Positions 1 through 5,910 of a stretch of 11,779 nucleotides of DNA are shown in pieces. The notes below the pieces were generated by a model. The model was not told where the DNA came from. It made no database searches and worked only from the letters and a program-made list of their open reading frames with translations. The stretch is taken from assembly GCA_023261465.1 (NCBI GenBank), contig JAHFOW010000085.1, forward strand, positions 1 to 11,779, in the 5' to 3' direction. Source of the stretch: Planctomycetota bacterium (GTDB lineage Bacteria; Planctomycetota; Brocadiia; Brocadiales; Brocadiaceae). Positions within the stretch are counted from its first letter, which is position 1. The number at the start of each line of letters is the position of its first letter. The position numbers and the translations under genes are program-made.

Positions 1-252
1 GACAAAAAACACGTCGAATCTCAAGTTTGATGTACACGCGCCTGTTGCCGCAGGAAAGATCACGAACTTGCCTTTCCTTGCAGTCATACAAAGTTCGGTG
101 AACCCTGTTGCAGGCACCGCGTACTGTTTTTTTCCCTGCCGGACCAGCTTAATTACTAAGGCGTTAGAATCCCCAAAGATACCTGATCCCTTGCGCTGTG
201 GCTTAAAATTACAGAACTTATATGCATCATACAGTGATTGTTTTTTCCTCAT
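1..252 (-). pseudogene. ISL3-family transposase N-terminus, frame-broken or frameshift-dependent, partial
   Basis: An ATG at 252-250 opens a frame that stays open to the left edge (84 codons). After about codon 44 this frame loses sense, and the -1 frame instead reads RDLSCGNRRVYIKLEIRRV followed by Cys. That is the pattern of the zinc-binding N-terminal region of ISL3 transposases (RDL..G..RVYL..E.RRV.C). The -1 frame has a stop shortly before the switch, so neither frame alone encodes the protein. A run of seven A on the minus strand (127-133) lies just before the switch. If one base is restored near 120/121, the join reads QYCGACNRVH, which recreates a CxxC zinc pair and suggests a one-base deletion. 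Alternatively the A run could be a -1 ribosomal slippery site, as in some IS families. The catalytic domain is outside the window. Confidence 0.6.
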
Positions 253-321
253 ACAGTTTTATATCACATTTTTAGATGCTGGAACAAGCTAAAAAACCTC
301 TCAAATCATGGGTTCTAAGAC

Positions 322-342
322 TTTTTACCCTCATTTTTACCC
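322..342. repeat. 9-bp direct repeat near the presumed IS end
   Basis: TTTTTACCC occurs at 322-330 and again at 334-342, separated by TCA. Short direct repeats just inside an IS terminus are often transposase-binding sites. That role is an inference here; only the repeat itself is visible. Confidence 0.4.
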
Positions 343-610
343 ACTCGATAAGGAGAAGACCCTTTTGTTTTTTGTCTTGAGGATTAAAGGTGCGCGGCAT
401 TTTTCATAACTCCTGTAATTAAAGGTTTTTATGAAAGATTTTCCGGGCACATTTTGCCAATTTGTCAAGAGAAATATCTCCTCAAAACAGTATTTCTTTC
501 TTGTTTTTTCTGATACCAGTAGTACGCAATTTCCTAACCGGACAACGCTGACGTTTCCTCAAGATTCCTTAAAACAATTTTTGAAATACAGTCTACCAGA
601 TTTCAAAAAG

Positions 611-647
611 AAAAAGGCTTAATCCGTGAAAAGGATTAAGCCTTTTT
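611..647. terminator. Bidirectional intrinsic terminator after the octaheme operon
   Basis: A perfect 15-bp inverted repeat, AAAAAGGCTTAATCC at 611-625 and its complement at 633-647, encloses a 7-base loop. Both ends are A/T runs, so RNA from either strand would form a GC-containing stem followed by a U tract. On the minus strand the tract continues as TTTTTCTTTTT. It lies about 100 bases past the stop codon of the octaheme gene and is the likely main terminator of the leftward transcript. Confidence 0.85.
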
Positions 648-683
648 ATAATTTTGCCAGAAAACCCAGCGATGAAAAATACC

Positions 684-706
684 TTATTCCCCCGAATGAG
701 GAATAA
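684..706 (-). terminator. Weak hairpin just downstream of the octaheme gene
   Basis: TTATTCC at 684-690 pairs with GGAATAA at 700-706 around a 9-base loop. On the minus strand a TATTTTT tract follows within a few bases. It starts 43 bases after the octaheme stop codon. The stem is short and AT-rich, so it may be a partial terminator, an RNA 3'-end stabiliser, or nothing. Confidence 0.3.
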
Positions 707-749
707 TTAACCATATTATTTTTTCATAGAGCGTCCATCTGCCAACACA

Positions 750-2414
750 TTACTCAGAAAGGCAACCTGCACCTTCATGTTTGCATGCTGATTTATCCAC
801 GTCGCCCGGTTTTCTCTTCCAGCCAAGGAGCATATCGGTATATTCACCATGCTTCCAGAAGTCATACGCCTTGTGCTGTATGCCAACCTGGTTTTCAAGC
901 GCTTTTATTCTTCTCAGACGGCTGGCTTCACCCTTGATCTGGATAAGCCAACGATCCTGTAAAAAGGCGCCTTTACCATAAGTAGCCCCATACATAGCGC
1001 CATGTGCCATGGCTTTATAAACTGAGTTGGTAATATAAACAAGCATCTCGAATGAAGTACGTTCTACATCGGAAACGTTGAACATCCTCCCTTCGCCCCC
1101 TAACAAGCTGAAGGTGTAATGTCCCGCATAATCTGGCGCTAAATCTGTAGGCATAGGGTCCAACATACCATCGTTGTACAGATCAGCCACAATTTTCATA
1201 GCCTCACGCCATTTCACAAAACTCACCTTCACAGCTTCATCCATTGCCTCTAACTGGTCTGCTGCAAATCTTGGCGAATGGCAACCCTTGCAGGTATTAA
1301 TCCAGTTTTGCCGGGATTCCTTAAATTTGGGGGAGCCTCTATCAACAAGGGCTGTCCCCATGTGGCTATTAATCGTGGACGCCTTCTGTGCATTATGCTC
1401 ACCATCCTTCATGTGGCAGAAAGCGCACGTTGGCGTTTTGTAGTTTGCCGGTTTTAAGGGCTTCGACCAATCCCATGAATGTTGCTCGGATTCGTAAATC
1501 ATTCCATGATAAGATTCTTTGTACATTTCATACTCATAATGATCCAAACCCGTATGACAGATACCGCAATTATTTGGTTTCCTGGCCTCGGCAAGAGAAA
1601 AGTCATGCCTCGTATGACACCCATCGCACCGATTTTCGGCGATGGCATGGCATGTTGCGCAGGCGGTTACTTCAGCTTCTGGTTTCGAAATCTGCCAGGT
1701 AGCCTCCACCACGCTTACATGAAATGCTTGCGTATGTGAGCCAACCTTTCCAGCGCGGTGTCCTGCCTTTTGCTCAGGATGGCATTCGCCGCAATGTTGC
1801 CATGTTGGCATATGCAATTGCTGGTGATTGTTCCCGTGACACTTATCACATCCTACAACACCCTTATCCGTCGTTGCGTGTTTGCTCTTTTTCCATTGTG
1901 CAACAATACCGGGGGTCTGTATCTGATGGCACATAAGACATTCTTCATGTTTAAACTCCCCGGAAACATTCAAATTGGGCGTGTAATAATGATCGGGGTC
2001 ATACCACCTGATAAGCGGCAAGAATTTAAATAACTTTCCAAATTTACCCTCACCGGGAAGCACCTCTTCCGGGGGTGTATACGTTGCAGTTAAACCGCCA
2101 GAATAAAGATCGCCTGTATTATCAGGCCCAACCTTTCCCCCACTCAGCGCTGTAACAATTTCCTGTATTGACCTCTTATCTTTCGGATGGGACGCCGTTT
2201 CTTCAACCTTTCCGCTGACGCACACCTTTGCTTCTTCCGGACAAGGCGCTTGCGTCTTTACCTCTTCCTTTTGAACGGCAGCAACTTTCTTTTCTTCCGT
2301 CGGCGGAGCAACAACCTCCGCTGTTTTCACACCAGGCTGTTTACAGCCTACATGGAAACTACCAACCAGAGCACAAATACCGGAAATGGCTACTATTTTC
2401 ATCCATCTGTCCAT
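750..2414 (-). CDS. Secreted octaheme cytochrome c, hydroxylamine oxidoreductase (HAO)-like
   Basis: This protein of 554 residues has eight CxxCH heme c sites, beginning at residues 159 (CLMCH), 189, 208, 252, 263, 283, 330 and 375, followed by a roughly 170-residue helical C-terminal part. Heme number, spacing and layout match the HAO family, whose members oxidise hydroxylamine or hydrazine, or reduce nitrogen oxides, outside the cytoplasm. In HAO the fourth heme is the catalytic P460 heme, cross-linked to a tyrosine of a neighbouring subunit. Tyr475 and Tyr479 are possible equivalents, but I cannot align them with certainty. The N-terminus has a basic start, a hydrophobic segment (about 7-22) and Cys24 in a lipobox-like position, then a Pro/Glu/Lys/Val-rich linker before the first heme. 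The start at 2414 is preferred over ATG 2420 because GGGAGG lies 9 bases away rather than 3. It is the last gene of a five-gene block. Substrate and direction of catalysis cannot be told from sequence alone. Confidence 0.9.
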   Translation of the reverse strand: MDRWMKIVAISGICALVGSFHVGCKQPGVKTAEVVAPPTEEKKVAAVQKEEVKTQAPCPEEAKVCVSGKVEETASHPKDKRSIQEIVTALSGGKVGPDNTGDLYSGGLTATYTPPEEVLPGEGKFGKLFKFLPLIRWYDPDHYYTPNLNVSGEFKHEECLMCHQIQTPGIVAQWKKSKHATTDKGVVGCDKCHGNNHQQLHMPTWQHCGECHPEQKAGHRAGKVGSHTQAFHVSVVEATWQISKPEAEVTACATCHAIAENRCDGCHTRHDFSLAEARKPNNCGICHTGLDHYEYEMYKESYHGMIYESEQHSWDWSKPLKPANYKTPTCAFCHMKDGEHNAQKASTINSHMGTALVDRGSPKFKESRQNWINTCKGCHSPRFAADQLEAMDEAVKVSFVKWREAMKIVADLYNDGMLDPMPTDLAPDYAGHYTFSLLGGEGRMFNVSDVERTSFEMLVYITNSVYKAMAHGAMYGATYGKGAFLQDRWLIQIKGEASRLRRIKALENQVGIQHKAYDFWKHGEYTDMLLGWKRKPGDVDKSACKHEGAGCLSE

Positions 2415-2423
2415 AATCATTCT

Positions 2424-2429
2424 CCTCCC
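2424..2429 (-). promoter_or_regulatory. Ribosome binding site of the octaheme cytochrome gene
   Basis: GGGAGG on the minus strand lies 3 bases before ATG 2420 and 9 bases before ATG 2414. The spacing favours the inner ATG, so the protein probably starts MDRWMK. Confidence 0.7.
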
Positions 2430-2436
2430 TTCGTTG

Positions 2437-2673
2437 TTATTTTTTTGTTATTTCGACCTTCCAGACATCAGGCCCTTGCTCTTTATACATCCAATCCATC
2501 TGCCCGCTCCGCTCTGCATCGAGTTGATATTTTAACGGTTTTGGATCATGGTCGTTGATCAGCACCATCATCTCTCCCTTTTTCAGACCATCAAAGGTAT
2601 TAAATATTTTTGGATGCCTTTCTCTGGGTATAATATTTCTTACATCAAGTACAACGGGTTGTTTTTTATCCAT
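2437..2673 (-). CDS. DUF2249 domain protein
   Basis: This small soluble protein of 78 residues is a single DUF2249 domain over its full length: LDVR (9-12), the RH pair (19-20), NDHDPKPL (40-47), Trp61 and GPDVW (67-71) are all present. DUF2249 proteins have no established biochemical role known to me. They recur beside genes for nitric oxide, nitrite and hemerythrin-type metabolism, often with DUF1858 proteins and cupins as here. There is no signal peptide, so it should be cytoplasmic. A longer reading would start at TTG 2691, but ATG 2673 has GGGAG 5 bases upstream. Its stop lies 22 bases before the octaheme gene and its start 26 bases after cupin B, which supports co-transcription. A part in sensing, maturation or electron handling for the exported octaheme enzyme is inference only. 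Confidence 0.85.
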   Translation of the reverse strand: MDKKQPVVLDVRNIIPRERHPKIFNTFDGLKKGEMMVLINDHDPKPLKYQLDAERSGQMDWMYKEQGPDVWKVEITKK

Positions 2674-2678
2674 GCTTT

Positions 2679-2683
2679 CTCCC
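2679..2683 (-). promoter_or_regulatory. Ribosome binding site of the DUF2249 gene
   Basis: GGGAG sits 5 bases before ATG 2673 on the minus strand. It lies inside the longer TTG-initiated reading frame, so it decides in favour of the 78-residue protein. Confidence 0.75.
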
Positions 2684-2699
2684 TGAATCAAATATGTCG

Positions 2700-3008
2700 T
2701 TACGGGCGCGGTATAATCGTTGCCAGGACAACCATCTGCTCATCGGCCTTTATTCCATGCGCTTCCATGCTTTCGCTTACAACTAAAGAATCTTGTTTTA
2801 CTTTATGTGTTTTATTGCCCACCGTAATAGTTCCCTTTCCGGAAACCACCACCATAACTACCTGTGATTTTACCGTATGGGGGACTATTTCCTGCCCTTT
2901 CTCCAGGCAAAACAATACTAACCTGGCCTTCTCACTATCGAATAAAATTTTCGATATATACTTTTCCTGAGAAAATTTAATGTGTTCTTTTAAGCTTATC
3001 TTTCCCAT
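2700..3008 (-). CDS. Small cupin-fold protein B, tandem paralogue of the next gene upstream
   Basis: This 102-residue single-domain protein shows a minimal cupin pattern: a turn KGQEIVPH ending at His44, a GKG turn at 57-59, and MEAHG with His84 in the second motif. Classical cupins use HxH plus Glu and a later His to bind a metal. Here the second His and the Glu of motif 1 are missing, so metal binding is uncertain. The protein aligns with cupin A (3013-3315) without a gap over 96 residues, about 36 of them identical by hand count. It therefore arose by tandem duplication. I chose ATG 3008 over GTG 3023 because the shorter N-terminus matches that alignment exactly and leaves a 4-base gap to the upstream stop instead of an overlap. 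It has no signal peptide. Function unknown; a small-molecule or redox-ligand binding role within the operon is a guess. Confidence 0.8.
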   Translation of the reverse strand: MGKISLKEHIKFSQEKYISKILFDSEKARLVLFCLEKGQEIVPHTVKSQVVMVVVSGKGTITVGNKTHKVKQDSLVVSESMEAHGIKADEQMVVLATIIPRP

Positions 3009-3012
3009 CTGG

Positions 3013-3315
3013 TTACCCCGCACTCATGGCTAAAACCACCATTCTTTCTATACACTTCATTCCCCGCAACGAACCTTCAGGGACGACAATTACCGACCCC
3101 TTTTCCATATCAATCTTTCGATTGTCCAGGTTAAAGACCCCTTTTCCCTCTTTTACATAAAAAATACCTACACTTTGTCCGCCATGTGGAGGAATTTCCT
3201 GCCCAGGCTCCATACAAATAAGAGGAACCTTAACTTTTGGGGAAACGTACAGAATATTCGGAATAAAGTGTTCTTTGTTAAAGTTTATCTTTTCTTCTAA
3301 TTGTAAAGGTTCCAA
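3013..3315 (-). CDS. Small cupin-fold protein A with degenerate metal site, TTG start
   Basis: This 100-residue single cupin domain carries PGQEIPPH ending at His44 and a KEGKG turn at 55-59. The second half of the metal site has eroded: motif 1 continues HGGQ instead of HxH, the usual Glu is absent, and the position matching His84 of cupin B is Arg84. It is probably non-catalytic and may not bind metal. The start is TTG at 3315-3313, 2 bases after the DUF1858 stop, with a GGCAGG stretch about 9 bases upstream. No other start codon allows a complete domain, and the gap-free match with cupin B from residue 1 supports it. Cys34 is shared by both paralogues; Cys88 is unique to this one. Function unknown. 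The weak start may lower its translation relative to its neighbours. Confidence 0.78.
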   Translation of the reverse strand: MEPLQLEEKINFNKEHFIPNILYVSPKVKVPLICMEPGQEIPPHGGQSVGIFYVKEGKGVFNLDNRKIDMEKGSVIVVPEGSLRGMKCIERMVVLAMSAG

Positions 3316-3317
3316 GG

Positions 3318-3545
3318 TTATTTACCTGCCTCTCCCTGTTTTGCGGCTTCATTGAGTTCTTTCACAAACTTATCAACGTCCGTATTATGCATCATACAGG
3401 CAAGGCTTACATCTTCCGTACCAAAGGAAGGACAGTCAAAGCACCCCTTTCCAAAATATTTTGCAAAAACAGCCTTTGTAGCCGGATATTTTTTCGTGAC
3501 TTCCCCCGTCGTCATCTTTTTCGTGATAACAATTTCTCCACCCAT
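3318..3545 (-). CDS. DUF1858 redox-disulfide domain protein
   Basis: This 75-residue protein is a single DUF1858 domain: ITKKMTTGEV near the N-terminus, the KYP helix, then GKGCFDCPS with Cys35 and Cys38 as a CxxC pair, a third Cys at 50, and a C-terminal helix DKFVKELNEA. The family is described as a hybrid-cluster-protein-associated redox disulfide domain; the CxxC could act as a redox switch or a metal/cluster ligand. It is the first gene of the block that ends with the octaheme HAO-like enzyme. A longer frame would begin at GTG 3560, but the AGGAGG between that codon and ATG 3545 shows that ATG 3545 is the true start. It has no signal peptide, so it should be cytoplasmic. A role in sensing redox state or nitrogen oxides for this operon is inferred from context. 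Confidence 0.85.
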   Translation of the reverse strand: MGGEIVITKKMTTGEVTKKYPATKAVFAKYFGKGCFDCPSFGTEDVSLACMMHNTDVDKFVKELNEAAKQGEAGK

Positions 3546-3633
3546 ATCACACCTCCTCACATAAAAACCGTGTATTCAAAATATAATCGTCTCAGGCAAA
3601 ATAATGGCGTCTAAACCTGAGGGAAAAAACTCT
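3546..3633 (-). other. Gap between the envelope gene block and the redox gene block
   Basis: Leftward, the 87 or so bases after the radical SAM stop hold a 6-bp inverted repeat, CTCAGG and CCTGAG with a 19-base loop, then the AT-rich string TTATATTTTG and the Shine-Dalgarno site of the next gene. The hairpin has no U tract, so it is not a clear terminator. TATATT resembles a -10 box, but no good -35 box lies at proper spacing. Whether a separate promoter drives the redox block remains open. Confidence 0.35.
3552..3557 (-). promoter_or_regulatory. Strong ribosome binding site of the DUF1858 gene
   Basis: AGGAGG lies 6 bases before ATG 3545 on the minus strand. It would sit within codons 2 and 3 if GTG 3560 were used, so it fixes the start at 3545 and indicates efficient initiation of the first gene of the redox block. 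Confidence 0.85.
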
Positions 3634-4875
3634 TTAACCTACTCCGGCAAGGCTTATTTCCTGGTCTACAGCATCAGCAGATGGAATATCTTCTATTCTT
3701 ACCGGCAATCTTACATTTGGAGGAAGCGGGTCAATGTATTTCTTTCTATACGCCTTGCTCTGCATACGGCACGTTGGATACCTCTTGCTAAAGTCAGGAT
3801 GCGTCACCATCTTTTTCCATATTTCCTGAATAGGCATATCACGTACATTTCCAAAGTTAATCGGATTAAAATCGCACGGATTAATATCGCCGTACGCAGT
3901 CATATAGAACTGTGACTGGGCGCCATAGCAACCCACCCCTCTCGGCGAGTTAATAATTGACATACAGTTTATACCCATGGGATGGTTCGATTCATGGAAT
4001 TTTTTAGAAATAGCGATCAGCTGTTTTCTATCTTCCGCAGTTAGTATTTTTGATGTATCCTTCAGGAATCGTCCTGATGGAATACAATCAAATATAGTCA
4101 CCTCTGAGAATCCCTGATCCCGCGCAATCCTGAGAAGCTTTTCCAGTTTTCCCGACATAATACTCTCACTCGTAGCATAGGTGGAAATCCCGGTTAGGAT
4201 ACCCGCTTTCCTGCAACGTTCAGCGCCTTCAAACGCTTTTTTATAGCAACCAGGCACTGCTCTAAACTCGTCGTGCAGTTCAGACTCGCTGCTATCAATG
4301 GAAATATTGAGCGAAAACAAACCTGCCCTTGCGAGTTTTTGTACATTTTCTTCAGTTAAAAGCAATCCATTGGTAAATATCATGGATATTGCTTTCGTCT
4401 TGTCAACATGCTGAATAAGCTCGTAAAGTTCTTCGCGGAGCATGGGTTCTCCGCCTACATAGATAACCAGACTAGCGCCCAGGTCTAATGCGCCATCCAC
4501 AACGGTTTTTATTTCATCAACGGTGAGGTCTTTTTTTGCCGGGTCAATGAAAGGGTCTGCGCTGCAATGGATGCACTGACACTGGCACTTATGGGTAATA
4601 GCGAGATTCGCTGTAACAGGAAATGCCATCTTGTACAGCATCATTCTCAATTTTCTTTCCAGAAATCGCATGCCTGCCTGGCTGGGAAACGGCGGGTTAT
4701 ACAGGTTATATACATGCATGCCGTTAACTTTGGCAATAACTTTCAGGGTATTCAGTTTTTCAAAAAACTGGTCTACATAAGACTGCAGCATCTTGCCTAA
4801 GACACCTCCAGCCTTGCCAACGATTTTATTTCCAATAATTTCCGATTCGATATGTAAAAAATCGAATGACGTCAT
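3634..4875 (-). CDS. Radical SAM protein with SPASM/twitch-like C-terminus
   Basis: This 413-residue protein has the radical SAM signature CxxxCxxC at Cys97, Cys101 and Cys104 (within CQCQCIHC), which binds the 4Fe-4S cluster that cleaves S-adenosylmethionine. GGEP follows at 141-144, with a typical partial barrel to about residue 300. The C-terminal part has Cys316, Cys334 in the pattern GDINPC, and Cys369, like a reduced SPASM or twitch domain that may hold an auxiliary cluster. There are too few cysteines for two full auxiliary clusters. An extension of about 90 residues precedes the barrel. Relatives with this layout modify peptides, tetrapyrroles or other small molecules, and I cannot assign a substrate. 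The start codon overlaps the upstream Gfo/Idh stop as ATGA and has GGAGG 7 bases away, so the two are translationally coupled and probably share a pathway. A soluble cytoplasmic enzyme is expected. Confidence 0.88.
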   Translation of the reverse strand: MTSFDFLHIESEIIGNKIVGKAGGVLGKMLQSYVDQFFEKLNTLKVIAKVNGMHVYNLYNPPFPSQAGMRFLERKLRMMLYKMAFPVTANLAITHKCQCQCIHCSADPFIDPAKKDLTVDEIKTVVDGALDLGASLVIYVGGEPMLREELYELIQHVDKTKAISMIFTNGLLLTEENVQKLARAGLFSLNISIDSSESELHDEFRAVPGCYKKAFEGAERCRKAGILTGISTYATSESIMSGKLEKLLRIARDQGFSEVTIFDCIPSGRFLKDTSKILTAEDRKQLIAISKKFHESNHPMGINCMSIINSPRGVGCYGAQSQFYMTAYGDINPCDFNPINFGNVRDMPIQEIWKKMVTHPDFSKRYPTCRMQSKAYRKKYIDPLPPNVRLPVRIEDIPSADAVDQEISLAGVG

Positions 4876-5906
4876 ATTTTATCCTCCATACATTGTCTGC
4901 GGGAGAGCTTAAGATTTTTTTCTATCTCATACACAATATCATTTGCAACTTCAATAGCCTTTAAACCCTCTTCCCCTGAAACTACAGGCTTTTTGTTTCC
5001 TGTAACGCAATTCACAAACGATTCCAGCTCCCGTTTGAGCGGTTCATAATCGTCTATCTTAATGTGTTCCATTTTTAAGAGGTCGCCAAATACGTAACTT
5101 TTTAAATCTGCAATAGTAGAAACATCCATTGTCCCAATGTTTAATGACTGCAAGGTAAGTTTTGGCGATCTCTTATATATTACCGCATCTTTTTTTTGAT
5201 AATCAATAGAAATATAAGAGTCTTCAGAAAATATTCTCATCTTTCGCATGGGGGTTAAGGATACACGACTCGCCGTAACATTCGCCACGCAACCATTCTG
5301 AAATTGCATACGGACATTGGCTATATCCTCTTTATCCGAGATAACATTCACCCCGATTGCATCCAACTTTTTCACCTTCGAGCCTGTTATGTGCAAGAGG
5401 ATATCAATATCATGGATCATTAAATCCATCACCACGCCAATATCAGCAGAACGAAAAGTAAAAGGACTTAGACGATGACATTCAATAAACCTCGGTTTAA
5501 TAGAAAGTTTTTTGATTGCATCAATAGTTGGATTGAATCGTTCTATATATCCTGCCTGAAGCACAACCCCCTTTGTCTTACTTATTTCAATCAACTCTTT
5601 TGCTTCGCGTATCGTTCCTGTCATAGGTTTTTCTATCATGACATGTACGCCGCGCATCAAAAAATCTTTTGCAATGGAGTAGTGAGACTTTGTGGGCACG
5701 ACAATACTTACAGCTGAAACCTTGTCAATGACTTCTTTGTAGTCTTTAAAACAATGCGTTTTATGGAGTTGTGCAATTTTTTCAGCCTGTTCATTATGTA
5801 TATCAACAACCCCAACCAACTCCACACCTGGCAGTTCAGCATAGACCCGGGCATGCTCTTTTCCCAAATGCCCAACCCCGATAACGGCAACCTTTAATTT
5901 TTCCAT
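4872..5906 (-). CDS. Gfo/Idh/MocA-family NAD(P)-dependent oxidoreductase, possibly GnnA-like
   Basis: This 344-residue protein has the family's two-domain layout. The N-terminal Rossmann fold carries GVGHLG (residues 10-15) for NAD(P) binding and EKP at 92-94, whose Lys is the usual catalytic residue. The C-terminal substrate domain includes D161-H165-D166 in the typical active-site helix. Family members oxidise or reduce sugars and sugar nucleotides. The gene starts 4 bases after lpxA, which recalls GnnA, the UDP-GlcNAc 3-dehydrogenase. GnnA together with the aminotransferase GnnB makes the UDP-GlcNAc3N used by some LpxA enzymes for amide-linked lipid A. No GnnB is present in this window; a radical SAM gene follows instead, overlapping by 4 bases. 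The GnnA assignment is therefore only suggested by position. Its Shine-Dalgarno site is weak, in line with coupling to lpxA translation. Confidence 0.88.
   Translation of the reverse strand: MEKLKVAVIGVGHLGKEHARVYAELPGVELVGVVDIHNEQAEKIAQLHKTHCFKDYKEVIDKVSAVSIVVPTKSHYSIAKDFLMRGVHVMIEKPMTGTIREAKELIEISKTKGVVLQAGYIERFNPTIDAIKKLSIKPRFIECHRLSPFTFRSADIGVVMDLMIHDIDILLHITGSKVKKLDAIGVNVISDKEDIANVRMQFQNGCVANVTASRVSLTPMRKMRIFSEDSYISIDYQKKDAVIYKRSPKLTLQSLNIGTMDVSTIADLKSYVFGDLLKMEHIKIDDYEPLKRELESFVNCVTGNKKPVVSGEEGLKAIEVANDIVYEIEKNLKLSRRQCMEDKI
4883..4887 (-). promoter_or_regulatory. Ribosome binding site of the radical SAM gene
   Basis: GGAGG lies 7 bases before ATG 4875 on the minus strand and inside the last codons of the Gfo/Idh gene. 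It supports the ATGA-overlapping start. Confidence 0.75.
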
Positions 5907-5910
5907 GTAC

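Larger units (their letters stand above)
1..362 (-). mobile_element. 5' end of an ISL3-like insertion sequence, truncated by the window edge
   Basis: The left part of the window carries the start of a transposase with the ISL3-type N-terminal pattern on the minus strand. The region before its ATG looks like an IS terminus: it holds a 9-bp direct repeat, and reading leftward the candidate outer end begins GGGTCTTCTCC at about 362. ISL3 elements have terminal inverted repeats and usually make 8-bp target duplications. The other end lies outside the window, so neither can be checked. The outer boundary is an inference and could be off by tens of bases. Confidence 0.5.
363..749. other. Intergenic region between the IS end and the octaheme cytochrome gene
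   Basis: This AT-rich stretch contains no gene I can support. A plus-strand frame of 63 codons at 431-622 is rich in Phe, Ser and Lys, resembles no family I know and ends inside the terminator stem, so I treat it as chance. ATTAAAGGT occurs twice, at 383-391 and 418-426, without evident meaning. The right half holds two hairpins that can end leftward transcription, at 684-706 and 611-647. I see no convincing promoter or RNA gene. Confidence 0.6.

Noticed and set aside
68..292. Plus-strand frame of 74 codons at the left edge
   Set aside because: It lies antisense to the ISL3-like transposase region, which has a recognisable motif on the minus strand.
383..426. Two copies of ATTAAAGGT
   Set aside because: Only nine AT-rich bases, two copies, and not placed as a target duplication of the IS.
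431..622. Plus-strand frame of 63 codons before the terminator
   Set aside because: Rich in Phe, Ser and Lys with no recognisable domain, only a weak AAAGG upstream, and its stop codon falls inside the terminator stem. More likely chance in AT-rich intergenic DNA.
3575..3595. TATATT as a -10 promoter box before the DUF1858 gene
   Set aside because: No acceptable -35 element at 16-18 bases, so I list the region only as an open question.
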